Assembly: GCF_000374065.1 (NCBI RefSeq)
Contig: NZ_KB893265.1
Location: forward strand, 170 to 64,169
DNA length: 64,000 bases
Origin: Spirosoma luteum DSM 19990
GTDB taxonomy: Bacteria; Bacteroidota; Bacteroidia; Cytophagales; Spirosomataceae
Direction: 5' to 3'
The notes beneath the pieces were generated by a model that saw only the letters and a program-made list of their open reading frames with translations, had not been told where the DNA came from and did not search any database. Within the stretch, counting starts at the first letter, position 1. Every line of letters begins with the position of its first letter. Made by a program: the position numbers and the translations under genes. Below, in pieces: positions 52,086 to 60,232 of the stretch.

Positions 52086-54848
52086 TTAGCGGGGCCGCTG
52101 TCTGCGACGATGGAACCACCAGGCTCCCGCCAAACCTGACACTACGCCAAACCCACCCACCCATTTATCCAGAGGAAGTTGCGTTTCGATGGGTTCAGCA
52201 TTGCCGACGAGCAACAAACCTGCCCAACGGTTGGGTAATTGATCGGATTGGTCAGCGTCGGCGAGGTAAGCTAGCTTAGCCTGCTGTAAGGCCACATCTT
52301 TGGGTAGGCCTTCTGATAGACTGGTGTAAAAGAGTTCGGTGAGGTCATAGGTTGCCCGATTTTCCACGTTCCAGAGCGTGGTCAGTACGCTCGGAACGCC
52401 TAAGGAGGCAAAGCCCCGCGCCAGACTAAATACGCCTTCGCCCCGCTGATTGGCCCCAATGCCCGTTTTGCAGGCCGAAAGCCCTACCAGTTCGGCAGGC
52501 AACTGCCCGGTGGTCGTTAGTTCGGACAGGCGCAGGGTAGAGTCAGCGAAGAACAGCGTGGGTTCCCGGTCGGTGCTGTCGGCATCGGCATGGGTGAACA
52601 ATTGGATGATTCGGTACTGCCCCGCCTGTTCGCCAAACGCCCGCCGGGTGGCCCCATTGCCCGTCAGCAATGCCGGAGCTGAGAACTTACTGCTAATCCG
52701 GATCAATACCTCGTCTGACCCCGCCAGCGGCACCTGTCCCAGCCTAGCCGAAAATCCCACCGGCGCAATACCCAGAAACGTACCCGACTGCCCGAACCAG
52801 CCCGGTTTACGACCCGTATCGGTTGGTTCTTTGAACAGTTGGTTCAGTGAATAAGCGTAACTGAAGGCGTACTGATTCACCAGAAATTCGGGTTTAGTGG
52901 CTGAGGTGCTAAGGGCTTCGAAAGGGAGCAGTACCCCATCCGGCGAAATAATAACCCGGCCGGCCGGTAAGCGCAGCGGAGCCAGCAAGGAACGGTAAAG
53001 CTGGTTGGAAACCGTGAGGTAGTGTGTAAACTGCCGGTTGAGCGCGTCGGGGTTGGCGTTGAAGGCTAACAGTTCGGCGGCTGGCCTGGTGTAGTAGGCA
53101 GCGGGCAGGCGCAGGAGCTTGTTTCCGGAGGGCGTAACACTCAGCGCGTAAAGGGTGCTGTCGCCTATAAAATAGGTGAGGAGGGAAGCGCTGCGTTTAA
53201 TAAGATGCTCTCTAACCTGGCTTAGTGAAATAGTTTGGTTATCGTACTTGTAGCGGTAGTAGGCAGGGTTGGTTTGTTCGAGGTTTTTTACAAAGGCTTC
53301 CTGTTGTTCCTGAGCCGTTCGCAGGCCATCGAGCGCGTTGGCGTAAGTGGACGTATTGGGTTTTTCGGTGGCTACTTTGGTCTGCCAGTCGGCTACGCGC
53401 TGGCGGAGTTGCTGTTCCTGTGCGAGTTGAGCCGGGGCAAGTTGCCGACTGGCACCCAGTTCATTGAGTTTGTCGTTGAGCAGTACCGCGCGGCTTTTCT
53501 CCATAAAGTGGAAGGCCGCCGGGGCATCGTTGAGCCGGAATGCCGTTTCGATGGCCTGTTCGTAGAGCCGGTGGGTTTTGCTGCGCCAAAATAGTTTGGA
53601 CTGCTGCCCCGTATGTTCCCAGCGCATGAAGTCAATCATGGTATCGGCCAGAGCGTAGGTTTTAAGTGCGTTTTTGAGCCGGACGGTGTCATTATGAGTG
53701 GCTTTGGCCCAATCGAGCCAGGTATCAGCTTTATCCTGAATAATCAGGAGCAGATAATCTTTCTGGTAAATGCTCCGTATTGTCTGAGCCGGAGGGAGAC
53801 CAACAAGGGTAGTTGGCCTGCTGCCGGGAAACATGGTGGCAATCCCCTGCTGGTAGAGGCTCAGGGCCTTTTTGTAATTACCCAGGCGTGAATGCGTCCG
53901 GCCGAGGTAGTTGTACAGATTGACTTTGCTGTATGCACTCTTGTCGACCTCAAGCCCTTTCTGATAGTAGGTTACTGCCAGCTGGTAATTTTTTTGCTTG
54001 TAGTAATGATAGCCAATGGTGTTCAGAAAATCGGACAGATTTTGATGCTGATTTTTTTCGGCTAGCCGATAGGCTACATTGAGTTCTTTTAGTGCGTTGT
54101 CGGGCTGACCGAGTGCGTATAGGATTGTACCCAGAAGCCGGTGTTGACTGGCCAGGGAGAACCATTCGTTGGGGTAATGCCGGAGTATTCGAATGGCTTT
54201 CTCCAGTTCGATTTTTGCTTCCCGGTGGCGGCCCATTTCGTTGAGTACCTGCCCTTTCTGCTCCCATATTTTGGCTGAAGCTATTGAGTCGCCTATGGAT
54301 AAGGACAGCGTACCGCCCATGTCGGCGTGTGTGAGGGCTTTTTCAATTTCTCCGGTAACGAAGTAGGCATATATCAGATACAGGTGGCAGTTGGCCACGT
54401 ATTTTTCGGCTTTTTTGGTCGTTTTGCCGAGGGTAACGCCCTGTTTCAGATGCCCGATGGCTTCCGTGTTTTGCTCATTGCTGTTGTAATAAATCCCAAT
54501 TCGACAGTGCGTTCTAACCAGGTCAATTGCTCTGAGTGCGGGTGTTAACTGTTGATACAGGGGTAGCACCTGTTTTGCCGTGCCAATGGCCGCTGGGAAA
54601 TCATTTTGGTAAAATTGAGCCAGACTCAACTGCAGCAACGCATCGACATACACCGAATCTGCTTTAGGATAACACCTCTGCCAGCCCGTCACCCATTTTT
54701 GCAACGCAGACTCCTGATTGGCTATCGTGTCCAGAGCCGAAATTTTTTGTAGCCTTGCCTGCCATGCCGGTTTAGGCTGGCATTGTGCCCTTAGGGGCAT
54801 CGTGCCAGCGCAATATAACAGGCATAGCAAAGCAAGGAAGCGTAGCAT
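52086..54848 (-). CDS. TPR-CHAT caspase-like protease
   Basis: A 920-residue exported protein: signal peptide (about 1-21), seven or more TPR-type helix pairs (about 70-345 and around 425-460), a coiled region (470-530), and a C-terminal CHAT domain (about 600-885). The catalytic dyad is present: His753 in QLFTHADAD and Cys793 in GLSACKTGIG. A hydrophobic stretch near 897-912 and a basic tail (HRRRQRPR) suggest membrane anchorage with the CHAT domain outside the cytoplasm. Last gene of the sigma/anti-sigma/S8/CHAT operon, 18 bases after the protease gene. CHAT proteins of this kind are proteases switched on by partners; the substrate here is unknown. Confidence 0.92.
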   Translation of the reverse strand: MLRFLALLCLLYCAGTMPLRAQCQPKPAWQARLQKISALDTIANQESALQKWVTGWQRCYPKADSVYVDALLQLSLAQFYQNDFPAAIGTAKQVLPLYQQLTPALRAIDLVRTHCRIGIYYNSNEQNTEAIGHLKQGVTLGKTTKKAEKYVANCHLYLIYAYFVTGEIEKALTHADMGGTLSLSIGDSIASAKIWEQKGQVLNEMGRHREAKIELEKAIRILRHYPNEWFSLASQHRLLGTILYALGQPDNALKELNVAYRLAEKNQHQNLSDFLNTIGYHYYKQKNYQLAVTYYQKGLEVDKSAYSKVNLYNYLGRTHSRLGNYKKALSLYQQGIATMFPGSRPTTLVGLPPAQTIRSIYQKDYLLLIIQDKADTWLDWAKATHNDTVRLKNALKTYALADTMIDFMRWEHTGQQSKLFWRSKTHRLYEQAIETAFRLNDAPAAFHFMEKSRAVLLNDKLNELGASRQLAPAQLAQEQQLRQRVADWQTKVATEKPNTSTYANALDGLRTAQEQQEAFVKNLEQTNPAYYRYKYDNQTISLSQVREHLIKRSASLLTYFIGDSTLYALSVTPSGNKLLRLPAAYYTRPAAELLAFNANPDALNRQFTHYLTVSNQLYRSLLAPLRLPAGRVIISPDGVLLPFEALSTSATKPEFLVNQYAFSYAYSLNQLFKEPTDTGRKPGWFGQSGTFLGIAPVGFSARLGQVPLAGSDEVLIRISSKFSAPALLTGNGATRRAFGEQAGQYRIIQLFTHADADSTDREPTLFFADSTLRLSELTTTGQLPAELVGLSACKTGIGANQRGEGVFSLARGFASLGVPSVLTTLWNVENRATYDLTELFYTSLSEGLPKDVALQQAKLAYLADADQSDQLPNRWAGLLLVGNAEPIETQLPLDKWVGGFGVVSGLAGAWWFHRRRQRPR

Positions 54849-54866
54849 ACGCGTACGGTGAGTAGC

Positions 54867-56645
54867 TTATTCGTAGCAAATGAGCCGGTTGTCGGCAATC
54901 TCGTTATTCGAAAACATTTCTCCTCTGAATGTCAGGTCATCGAGTATTCGCTGCCGGTTGGCCGTAGCATTATCCTTCAGGTAATCAGCGAGTTTGGCCG
55001 AGAAAAAGGCGGCTGCAAACGAGGTCGTATTCAGGCCGGAATTTGCGTTCTTGAAAACTTTCGTAAGCGGCTCTACTACGCCCACGCTCACAAACGACTT
55101 GCCGTAGTTATTTACCGTTTTGTAAACCGGGGTAACTGTAAATTTTTTTGGAGATTTGAACAGACTAAAAACTATACCCAGTAACGTCCCGATTAATACC
55201 CAGATCGACGTTGGGCTTTTCGGTTGCAGGGCAACGTCCTTATCAGGGGACTTCCGAACGGTAGTTACCGTAATTACCGACAGCTCAGGGTCACCCGCAA
55301 AACAGGCTGGAAACAAATTCCAGACCTCCCGGGTACTGGTGTTGGCCGAAGGATCAAAGCGAGGGGGTGGGGCTGTTACATTCATTTTCAATTCCCGGCG
55401 ACTGGTTTCGTCATCGGTAATCTTACGGTTTCCGGCGGCTGCAACGGTCCAGATACCGGCTTTGTGCAGTGCCCTGAATTTAGCGTACAGCAGTTTATAG
55501 GCATCGTAGTGAAACTGACCGGCAAGGCTCAAATTGACCACCCGAACCTTGAAGTTATCTCCATGGCAGGCCAGCACATAGTTCAGGCCGCACAGTAAAT
55601 CGTAGAGGGTTCCCTGCCCGCCGTGGTTGAAAATCTTTACCGGTAAAACAGCGGCTGTACTTTTCTGATTGATAATAGCCGATATCGTTGTCCCATGTCG
55701 ACCGCGCACTTCCTCCCCGTTAGTTATCAGGTGGTCATCGTAGGGGCTGTTTAGGATTTTCTCATTCGACAATACGGATAATCGGGTGAGCGTTGAAATA
55801 TTCCTGTAAGCCCTATCGGCCACCGGGTCTGAATCCTGGCTGGCCCGCAGGTAGTTGGTTACCGGGCTGTATCCATTCTTGTTGAGAACGTTTGTTGATT
55901 CCGCACCCACTTGAGCCAGTTTAAAGGATTTCATCCGGGAGGGCTGGCTGCTGTCAGGGTATTGGTTGGTCGTAGTACCATCGTCATGGTTGAATTGCGT
56001 CTTTATTCCCGTATCCAGCACCGCTACGATGGGGTTAGTAGAGTCCCCCACTGTTCCTTGTGGCGGGTGAATAGTAAAATCGCTGTCTTCAACGAAAAAA
56101 CCATCGGGTAGCGGGATATCCTCCGCAGCCTCAACCGTAACAATAGGCGGGCCGGGCCTGTTGTTGGGCGGGTCCTGTACGATCAGGTTTTCAATTTGCC
56201 CACCTGCAGCAATCCTACTCTTGTCGTCCACAAATGTGCCAAACGGTTTGTTGGACTCACCTAATAACGTATTGATCGGCTGCCACTCGATGAGTACCGT
56301 ATTCGTCGGCATCCCGTACTCATCGTCGGGGTTAGGGTATTCGCAGACGCGCACTACCCGCACCGGCAGCGAAATGGGGGTGCTGCTGCCAACGGGTATG
56401 AAATCAAGAGTTGTCTGGTTATTTGGAGTCAATAATTCCGACGAAATACTCAGCCCTGTACGTACAATCAGAATTTTCTGATACGGAACGGCTATCAACT
56501 TCTTGAAGCCCGGAATCAACGCAATAGGGGAGTAAATGCCCAGCGTTGCTTTTATCTCATCCAATTTTTTAAACTGTTTATCATCGGATTCGCTGCCCTG
56601 GTGGGGAGTTGAATAAGGGTCTTTAGGGTTAGGTGTGGGTTTCAT
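54867..56645 (-). CDS. subtilisin-family (S8) serine protease
   Basis: A 592-residue protein with the S8 catalytic set: Asp211 in AVLDTGI, His317 in GRHGTT, oxyanion Asn406 in AAAGN and Ser542 in NTTSFAA. No signal peptide at the N-terminus; residues 1-200 form a Pro-rich start and a beta-rich, unassigned region. A hydrophobic segment at about 479-496 lies inside the catalytic domain between the Asn and Ser motifs, followed by the basic KSPKKF. The motif around Ser deviates from the usual GTSMA. Third gene of the ECF operon. Confidence 0.9.
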   Translation of the reverse strand: MKPTPNPKDPYSTPHQGSESDDKQFKKLDEIKATLGIYSPIALIPGFKKLIAVPYQKILIVRTGLSISSELLTPNNQTTLDFIPVGSSTPISLPVRVVRVCEYPNPDDEYGMPTNTVLIEWQPINTLLGESNKPFGTFVDDKSRIAAGGQIENLIVQDPPNNRPGPPIVTVEAAEDIPLPDGFFVEDSDFTIHPPQGTVGDSTNPIVAVLDTGIKTQFNHDDGTTTNQYPDSSQPSRMKSFKLAQVGAESTNVLNKNGYSPVTNYLRASQDSDPVADRAYRNISTLTRLSVLSNEKILNSPYDDHLITNGEEVRGRHGTTISAIINQKSTAAVLPVKIFNHGGQGTLYDLLCGLNYVLACHGDNFKVRVVNLSLAGQFHYDAYKLLYAKFRALHKAGIWTVAAAGNRKITDDETSRRELKMNVTAPPPRFDPSANTSTREVWNLFPACFAGDPELSVITVTTVRKSPDKDVALQPKSPTSIWVLIGTLLGIVFSLFKSPKKFTVTPVYKTVNNYGKSFVSVGVVEPLTKVFKNANSGLNTTSFAAAFFSAKLADYLKDNATANRQRILDDLTFRGEMFSNNEIADNRLICYE

Positions 56646-56668
56646 ACATGTAGTCTGATTAGGTAAAT

Positions 56669-57385
56669 TTATAAGTCGTCAATCAATTCTTTTGCCGCTT
56701 TTTTGCCATCCAGATTCTGCTCAATGACCGTCTGTAACATTTTTTTGGCCGTGGATTCATCGTCCGGCGCGTTGCGTTTCAGGCGGGCAATGGCCTCATA
56801 AAACGGGCCGGGGTTGGCCTGTAGGCCGGTGCGCTGGCTTAGGTTGTGAAACTGCTCAATGGCTTTGTCGTAATTGCCCTGCCGCAGGGAAACAAGCCCG
56901 GCTAGTTTTAGTACGTCCGTATTGTCAGATTGCCGTTTCTGTAAACCGGCAATCAGGGTTTCGGCCTGGGCAAACTGGCCGGTGTTGTAGGCTTGCCGCG
57001 CCAGTTGGAGCGTGTCGGGCTGGCTGCTCATCGTTACCGGGAGCGTGGTCAGGTTTTCCCGTATATAGCGGTCAGCTACTTCCCGTGCAGATGGTTGCGG
57101 GCTAAACAAAAAGAAGCCCAGTAGTAGCAGTACACAGGCGGCAGCCACCCAGGCCATTGGTACCCATACGGGTTGACGCACCTTAATCTGCCGCTCCCGA
57201 ATGGCAGCCCACTCGGCTCTGCGCCCGGCCTGCGCCTGCAGACGGGCCGTTTGGCGAGCCTGTACGTAAAAGGCTACGGCTTCCGCCAGTTCAGTATCCA
57301 TACTGATCTGCTGCTCAAACCGCGCCTTTTCCGGCTCGGTCAGCTGCCCGGCGAAGTAATTATCTATGGTGTTAAGATCGTTCAT
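56669..57385 (-). CDS. membrane anti-sigma-like protein with TPR region
   Basis: A 238-residue protein: an N-terminal cytoplasmic helical part (DNYFAGQLTEPEKARFEQQI, 1-70, similar to anti-sigma domains of Bacteroidota), one membrane helix at about 76-95, and a periplasmic part with TPR-like repeats (about 125-200, AQAETLIAGLQ, NYDKAIEQFHNL). The start overlaps the sigma gene stop by four bases. It would hold the sigma factor at the membrane until a signal comes; this is inference from layout. Confidence 0.82.
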   Translation of the reverse strand: MNDLNTIDNYFAGQLTEPEKARFEQQISMDTELAEAVAFYVQARQTARLQAQAGRRAEWAAIRERQIKVRQPVWVPMAWVAAACVLLLLGFFLFSPQPSAREVADRYIRENLTTLPVTMSSQPDTLQLARQAYNTGQFAQAETLIAGLQKRQSDNTDVLKLAGLVSLRQGNYDKAIEQFHNLSQRTGLQANPGPFYEAIARLKRNAPDDESTAKKMLQTVIEQNLDGKKAAKELIDDL

Positions 57386-57975
57386 TTTTTTGTTGAGGTA
57401 TAAGATTCCCGCAATTTCTCCAGGCAACGCAATCGGCTGGTTTTAGCAACCGAAGCCGTGTTGTACTTCATCTGCTGGGCAATTTCATCGTCGGTGTACC
57501 CTTCGCCCCAGGCCAGCAGCATCTGTCGGCATTTGTCGCCGATGGCCTCCAGGTGCTGATGTAGCTGTTCGATATCACTTTGTATGATAAGCTGCTGCAC
57601 CACCGTGCGTGCCGGATCGGGTAGTTGCAGGAGCGTGTCGTCAATAGAAACGGCATTGTGGACCTGCTCCCGGTTAGTCGTTTTTTTTCGGATCAGGTCA
57701 ACACACTTGTTACTAAATATTTGATAGAGATACGTTTCCAGCTTGGATTGGCCCTTAAACCGCCCGGTAGTAATATGGTCGATACCGGCCAGAATGGTAT
57801 CGTCGTAGGCCGAAACGCAGTCTTCTTCCGGTAGCCGGTGTTTGCGGGTGCCTTCCCGAATAAAGTAGAGGTATTGTTCGTAAAGCCGGTTTTCGACGCT
57901 GTGGCGGGTGGAGCCTCCAGTCTGTATGCCTGCAATAATCTCGGCATCGGATAAGTGTCTGGCAAATAGGCTCAT
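57382..57975 (-). CDS. ECF-type RNA polymerase sigma factor
   Basis: A 197-residue sigma factor with region 2 (about 25-95; YLYFIREGTRKHRLPEEDCVSAYDD, then SKLETYLYQIFSNKCVDLIRKK) and region 4 (about 125-190; QMLLAWGEGYTDDEIAQQMKYNTASVAKTSRLRCLEKLRE, a clear helix-turn-helix). ATG 57975 is used; a longer frame to 58167 has a non-conserved start. TACCTTTC near the start could be a degenerate -7 box and an autoregulated promoter. It heads the sigma, anti-sigma, S8, CHAT operon. Confidence 0.92.
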   Translation of the reverse strand: MSLFARHLSDAEIIAGIQTGGSTRHSVENRLYEQYLYFIREGTRKHRLPEEDCVSAYDDTILAGIDHITTGRFKGQSKLETYLYQIFSNKCVDLIRKKTTNREQVHNAVSIDDTLLQLPDPARTVVQQLIIQSDIEQLHQHLEAIGDKCRQMLLAWGEGYTDDEIAQQMKYNTASVAKTSRLRCLEKLRESYTSTKK

Positions 57976-58320
57976 ATGTGTTGGGTTGATACTAGAAAGG
58001 TACAGTAAAAACCGATTTCTCAAAAAAAAACGGGCTGATTGTTTACCAACCGGCTTCAAGCCGCGACTAATGGGCAGGCTTATCCGTTCAGAATGGCGCA
58101 TCAGGGCATTTATAGAAACGTAAAGAGGCTGAACGGTGAACCGGTGCATCAAGAATCCCCGCTTCAAACCACATTCTTACGAAACCAATTCGATTACATC
58201 TACGGCTGGTCAGTAGACGAAACACGTTTTGCATCGCCACAGCATGCCGTTTCAAGACTTTTTTAGTGCAGTTAAATCAAACCGGCCACATGGCTCCCAC
58301 ACAATCAAACCTCTAGTACC
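57976..58320. other. 345-base divergent intergenic region without a gene
   Basis: It separates the sigma factor operon from the collagen-like lipoprotein gene. On the minus strand TACTGTACCTTTC (about 57990-58010) could be the sigma operon promoter. On the plus strand ACGTTTTG near 58229 is a weak -7 candidate. Open frames here are short and unconvincing. Confidence 0.4.
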
Positions 58321-58854
58321 ATGTTTCACACCAAAATTGCCCAAATCATCCGTCCGCTGTTATTGGCGTTGACCATCATGTCATTTTTTGCCGCCTGCAA
58401 ACCCGGCGACCCCGGTCCGGCGGGTGAAACCGGTCCCGCAGGCCCGGCAGGAGCAACTGGTCCTGCCGGGCCTGCGGGGAGTGCTAATGTAACGCAGATA
58501 ACGTATGGCTCCCGAACCCATACAGGAAGCAGTATTGACTACACGATGTCTGGTGTTTCAGCGGCTATGGCCAGCCAGGCTGCCATCTTTGTGTACCTGA
58601 GTAACAGTGCGGCATCATGGTATCCCATTCCCGGCATTTTTAACGGAACCAATGAATACAGAAATTATATAATTCCTGCTGCCAGTTCGACAGTTCGGGT
58701 GATTCGGGTATCGGGTGGCCCTGGTGGAACCGACACCTTCGCGGCTACCCGCATTGTTCTGATACCAGCTTCCGCAGTAGTGACAGGCCGTAAAGGCGCC
58801 ATTGACTACACCGATTATGAGGCCGTTAAAAAAGCCTACAACCTGCCTGACTGA
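58321..58854 (+). CDS. lipoprotein with collagen-like repeats
   Basis: A 177-residue exported lipoprotein: signal with FFAAC (Cys26), followed directly by eight Gly-X-Y triplets (about 29-53, GDPGPAGETGPAGPAG and on), then a beta-rich globular domain that ends with a YEAVKKAYNLP motif. Collagen-like lipoproteins of this short form are frequent in Cytophagales and seem to be surface proteins. Function unknown. Confidence 0.85.
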   Translation: MFHTKIAQIIRPLLLALTIMSFFAACKPGDPGPAGETGPAGPAGATGPAGPAGSANVTQITYGSRTHTGSSIDYTMSGVSAAMASQAAIFVYLSNSAASWYPIPGIFNGTNEYRNYIIPAASSTVRVIRVSGGPGGTDTFAATRIVLIPASAVVTGRKGAIDYTDYEAVKKAYNLPD

Positions 58855-59167
58855 CCTTAATCAACGGGTAATTACACCCAATGTATAGTTCAGTCAGCGA
58901 CCGGGGCTGGTTCGTTACCCGGTTCACGGCAATAACCGAAGCGTTATTTTCTACAATCAGTTTCGGGCGAGGCAGCTGTTACGAATCGGTAACTGGCTAC
59001 ACGCCTGGCGACACAGGCCGGGATTTGTGGTGTACAACGAGTGGGAGATTAATATAAAAAATAATTCCCCTTCCTGTTTCCGTCCCCATCCCAGGCTACG
59101 ACTAACCAGCAACGGCCCGCAAGCCAACAGTTATTTTTCTATCCACACTATAAACCTTCCTCTTTTT
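58855..59167. other. 313-base region without a supported gene
   Basis: I see no promoter of good quality, no repeat and no convincing reading frame. A frame continuous with the next gene begins at 59027 but its extension is not protein-like. Confidence 0.4.
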
Positions 59168-59527
59168 ATGAAAACGTCCCTGATTACTCTATTTGCCCTT
59201 TCGTCCGGGCTGGCTCTGGGGCAGATTCCTGCTACCAATCCGCTCCTAACCCATGCCCAAATCACGGCTCGCACCGGGCAATACCACAGCCGGGTCAGGC
59301 AGCCCACTCCGCCCCCCATTGGGTTTTGGGTAGTCGAAGAAAACGTCGGGAGACCGGCTATTATCCACTTTTACGCCGACAATCGGCAGGTAATCCGGAC
59401 TGATACGCTGCGCCAGAAACACCTGAATCTGAAAAGGCGCGTTGTCGTGGGTCGGTTGAACAGGCAACTAAATTCCCTGTTCGATGCCCAGCCTGTTCCT
59501 GCTTCGGTTGCCGGCCTTCGCCCCTGA
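59168..59527 (+). CDS. small secreted protein of unknown function
   Basis: A 119-residue protein with a clear signal peptide (about 1-18, MKTSLITLFALSSGLALGQ). Mature part holds PPIGFWVVEENVGRPAIIHFYADNRQVI, a beta-rich pattern shared by a family of small secreted Cytophagales proteins. The start at 59168 is chosen since the signal peptide begins there. Confidence 0.72.
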   Translation: MKTSLITLFALSSGLALGQIPATNPLLTHAQITARTGQYHSRVRQPTPPPIGFWVVEENVGRPAIIHFYADNRQVIRTDTLRQKHLNLKRRVVVGRLNRQLNSLFDAQPVPASVAGLRP

Positions 59528-59628
59528 ATCGTTTACGGGTTGCTTTGTCTACCTGCTTTTTAATCGCTTTGCCGTACTGGTTCAAGTACACATTTATCAA
59601 ATCTATTCACAACTAAAACAGTAGTAAC

Positions 59629-60102
59629 ATGAAAACCAATTGGTCTTTTTTACCCGCTTGCGCGCTGGCCGCGCTGACTACCTGCCTGTTGTTGGGCTCG
59701 TCTCCGACCTCCACAGCGCAAACCTACAGTGGTCAACTGAAGCTGACAGAGGCACCTACCCAACTCGAAGCCGTTGTGTATCCATTATCGAGTCGCCCCG
59801 CCACCATTAGAGTCAATTTCAATAATCCAACGGGCGGTGCGGTACAGCTCACGATTCGGGATGAGCAGGGGAAAGTCTGGTACGAAGAGTCTGAGTCGAT
59901 AGCCCTGTATCGCCGGAATTTTGACCTGTCCGGCATGCCGATTGGCAAGTACACCGTTGAACTCGGTAAAAAAAATGAGCATCTTGTCCGGACATTCGCT
60001 ATCAATCCACCAGCAATGAGCTGGATTACGATAAACACCCCATCCGAACAGGACATTCCCAATGGAGCGAATCCTAGAGGGAAACGCCTAACGAGTAATT
60101 AG
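59629..60102 (+). CDS. secreted protein with C-terminal beta-sandwich-like domain
   Basis: A 157-residue protein with a signal peptide (about 1-30, ending at STAQT). The region RPATIRVNFNNPTGGAVQLTIRDEQGKVWYEESES followed by FDLSGMPIGKYTVELGKKNEH looks like the secretion-tail or DUF3244-like beta-sandwich of Bacteroidota, but here it is nearly the whole protein. Function unknown. Terminator follows. Confidence 0.75.
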   Translation: MKTNWSFLPACALAALTTCLLLGSSPTSTAQTYSGQLKLTEAPTQLEAVVYPLSSRPATIRVNFNNPTGGAVQLTIRDEQGKVWYEESESIALYRRNFDLSGMPIGKYTVELGKKNEHLVRTFAINPPAMSWITINTPSEQDIPNGANPRGKRLTSN

Positions 60103-60140
60103 AGAGTGCGTTCCCTGGCATCAGGAAACAAAGATGTATG

Positions 60141-60198
60141 TTACCCGTACCTGCTTGGCTGCCCATAAGGCCAATCCGGTACGGGTAATTACTTTTTT
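60141..60198 (+). terminator. intrinsic terminator after the secreted protein gene
   Basis: TTACCCGTACC (60141-60151) pairs perfectly with GGTACGGGTAA (60178-60188), an inner TTGGC/GCCAA stem adds to it, and ATTACTTTTTT follows. Confidence 0.75.
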
Positions 60199-60232
60199 GC
60201 GTAGTTTGAGGGGAATTTCAACCTACAGATTC

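Noticed and set aside
57908-58266. Two short plus-strand frames upstream of the collagen-like gene
   Set aside because: Antisense to the sigma factor start or without a hydrophobic core or motif; no start signal.
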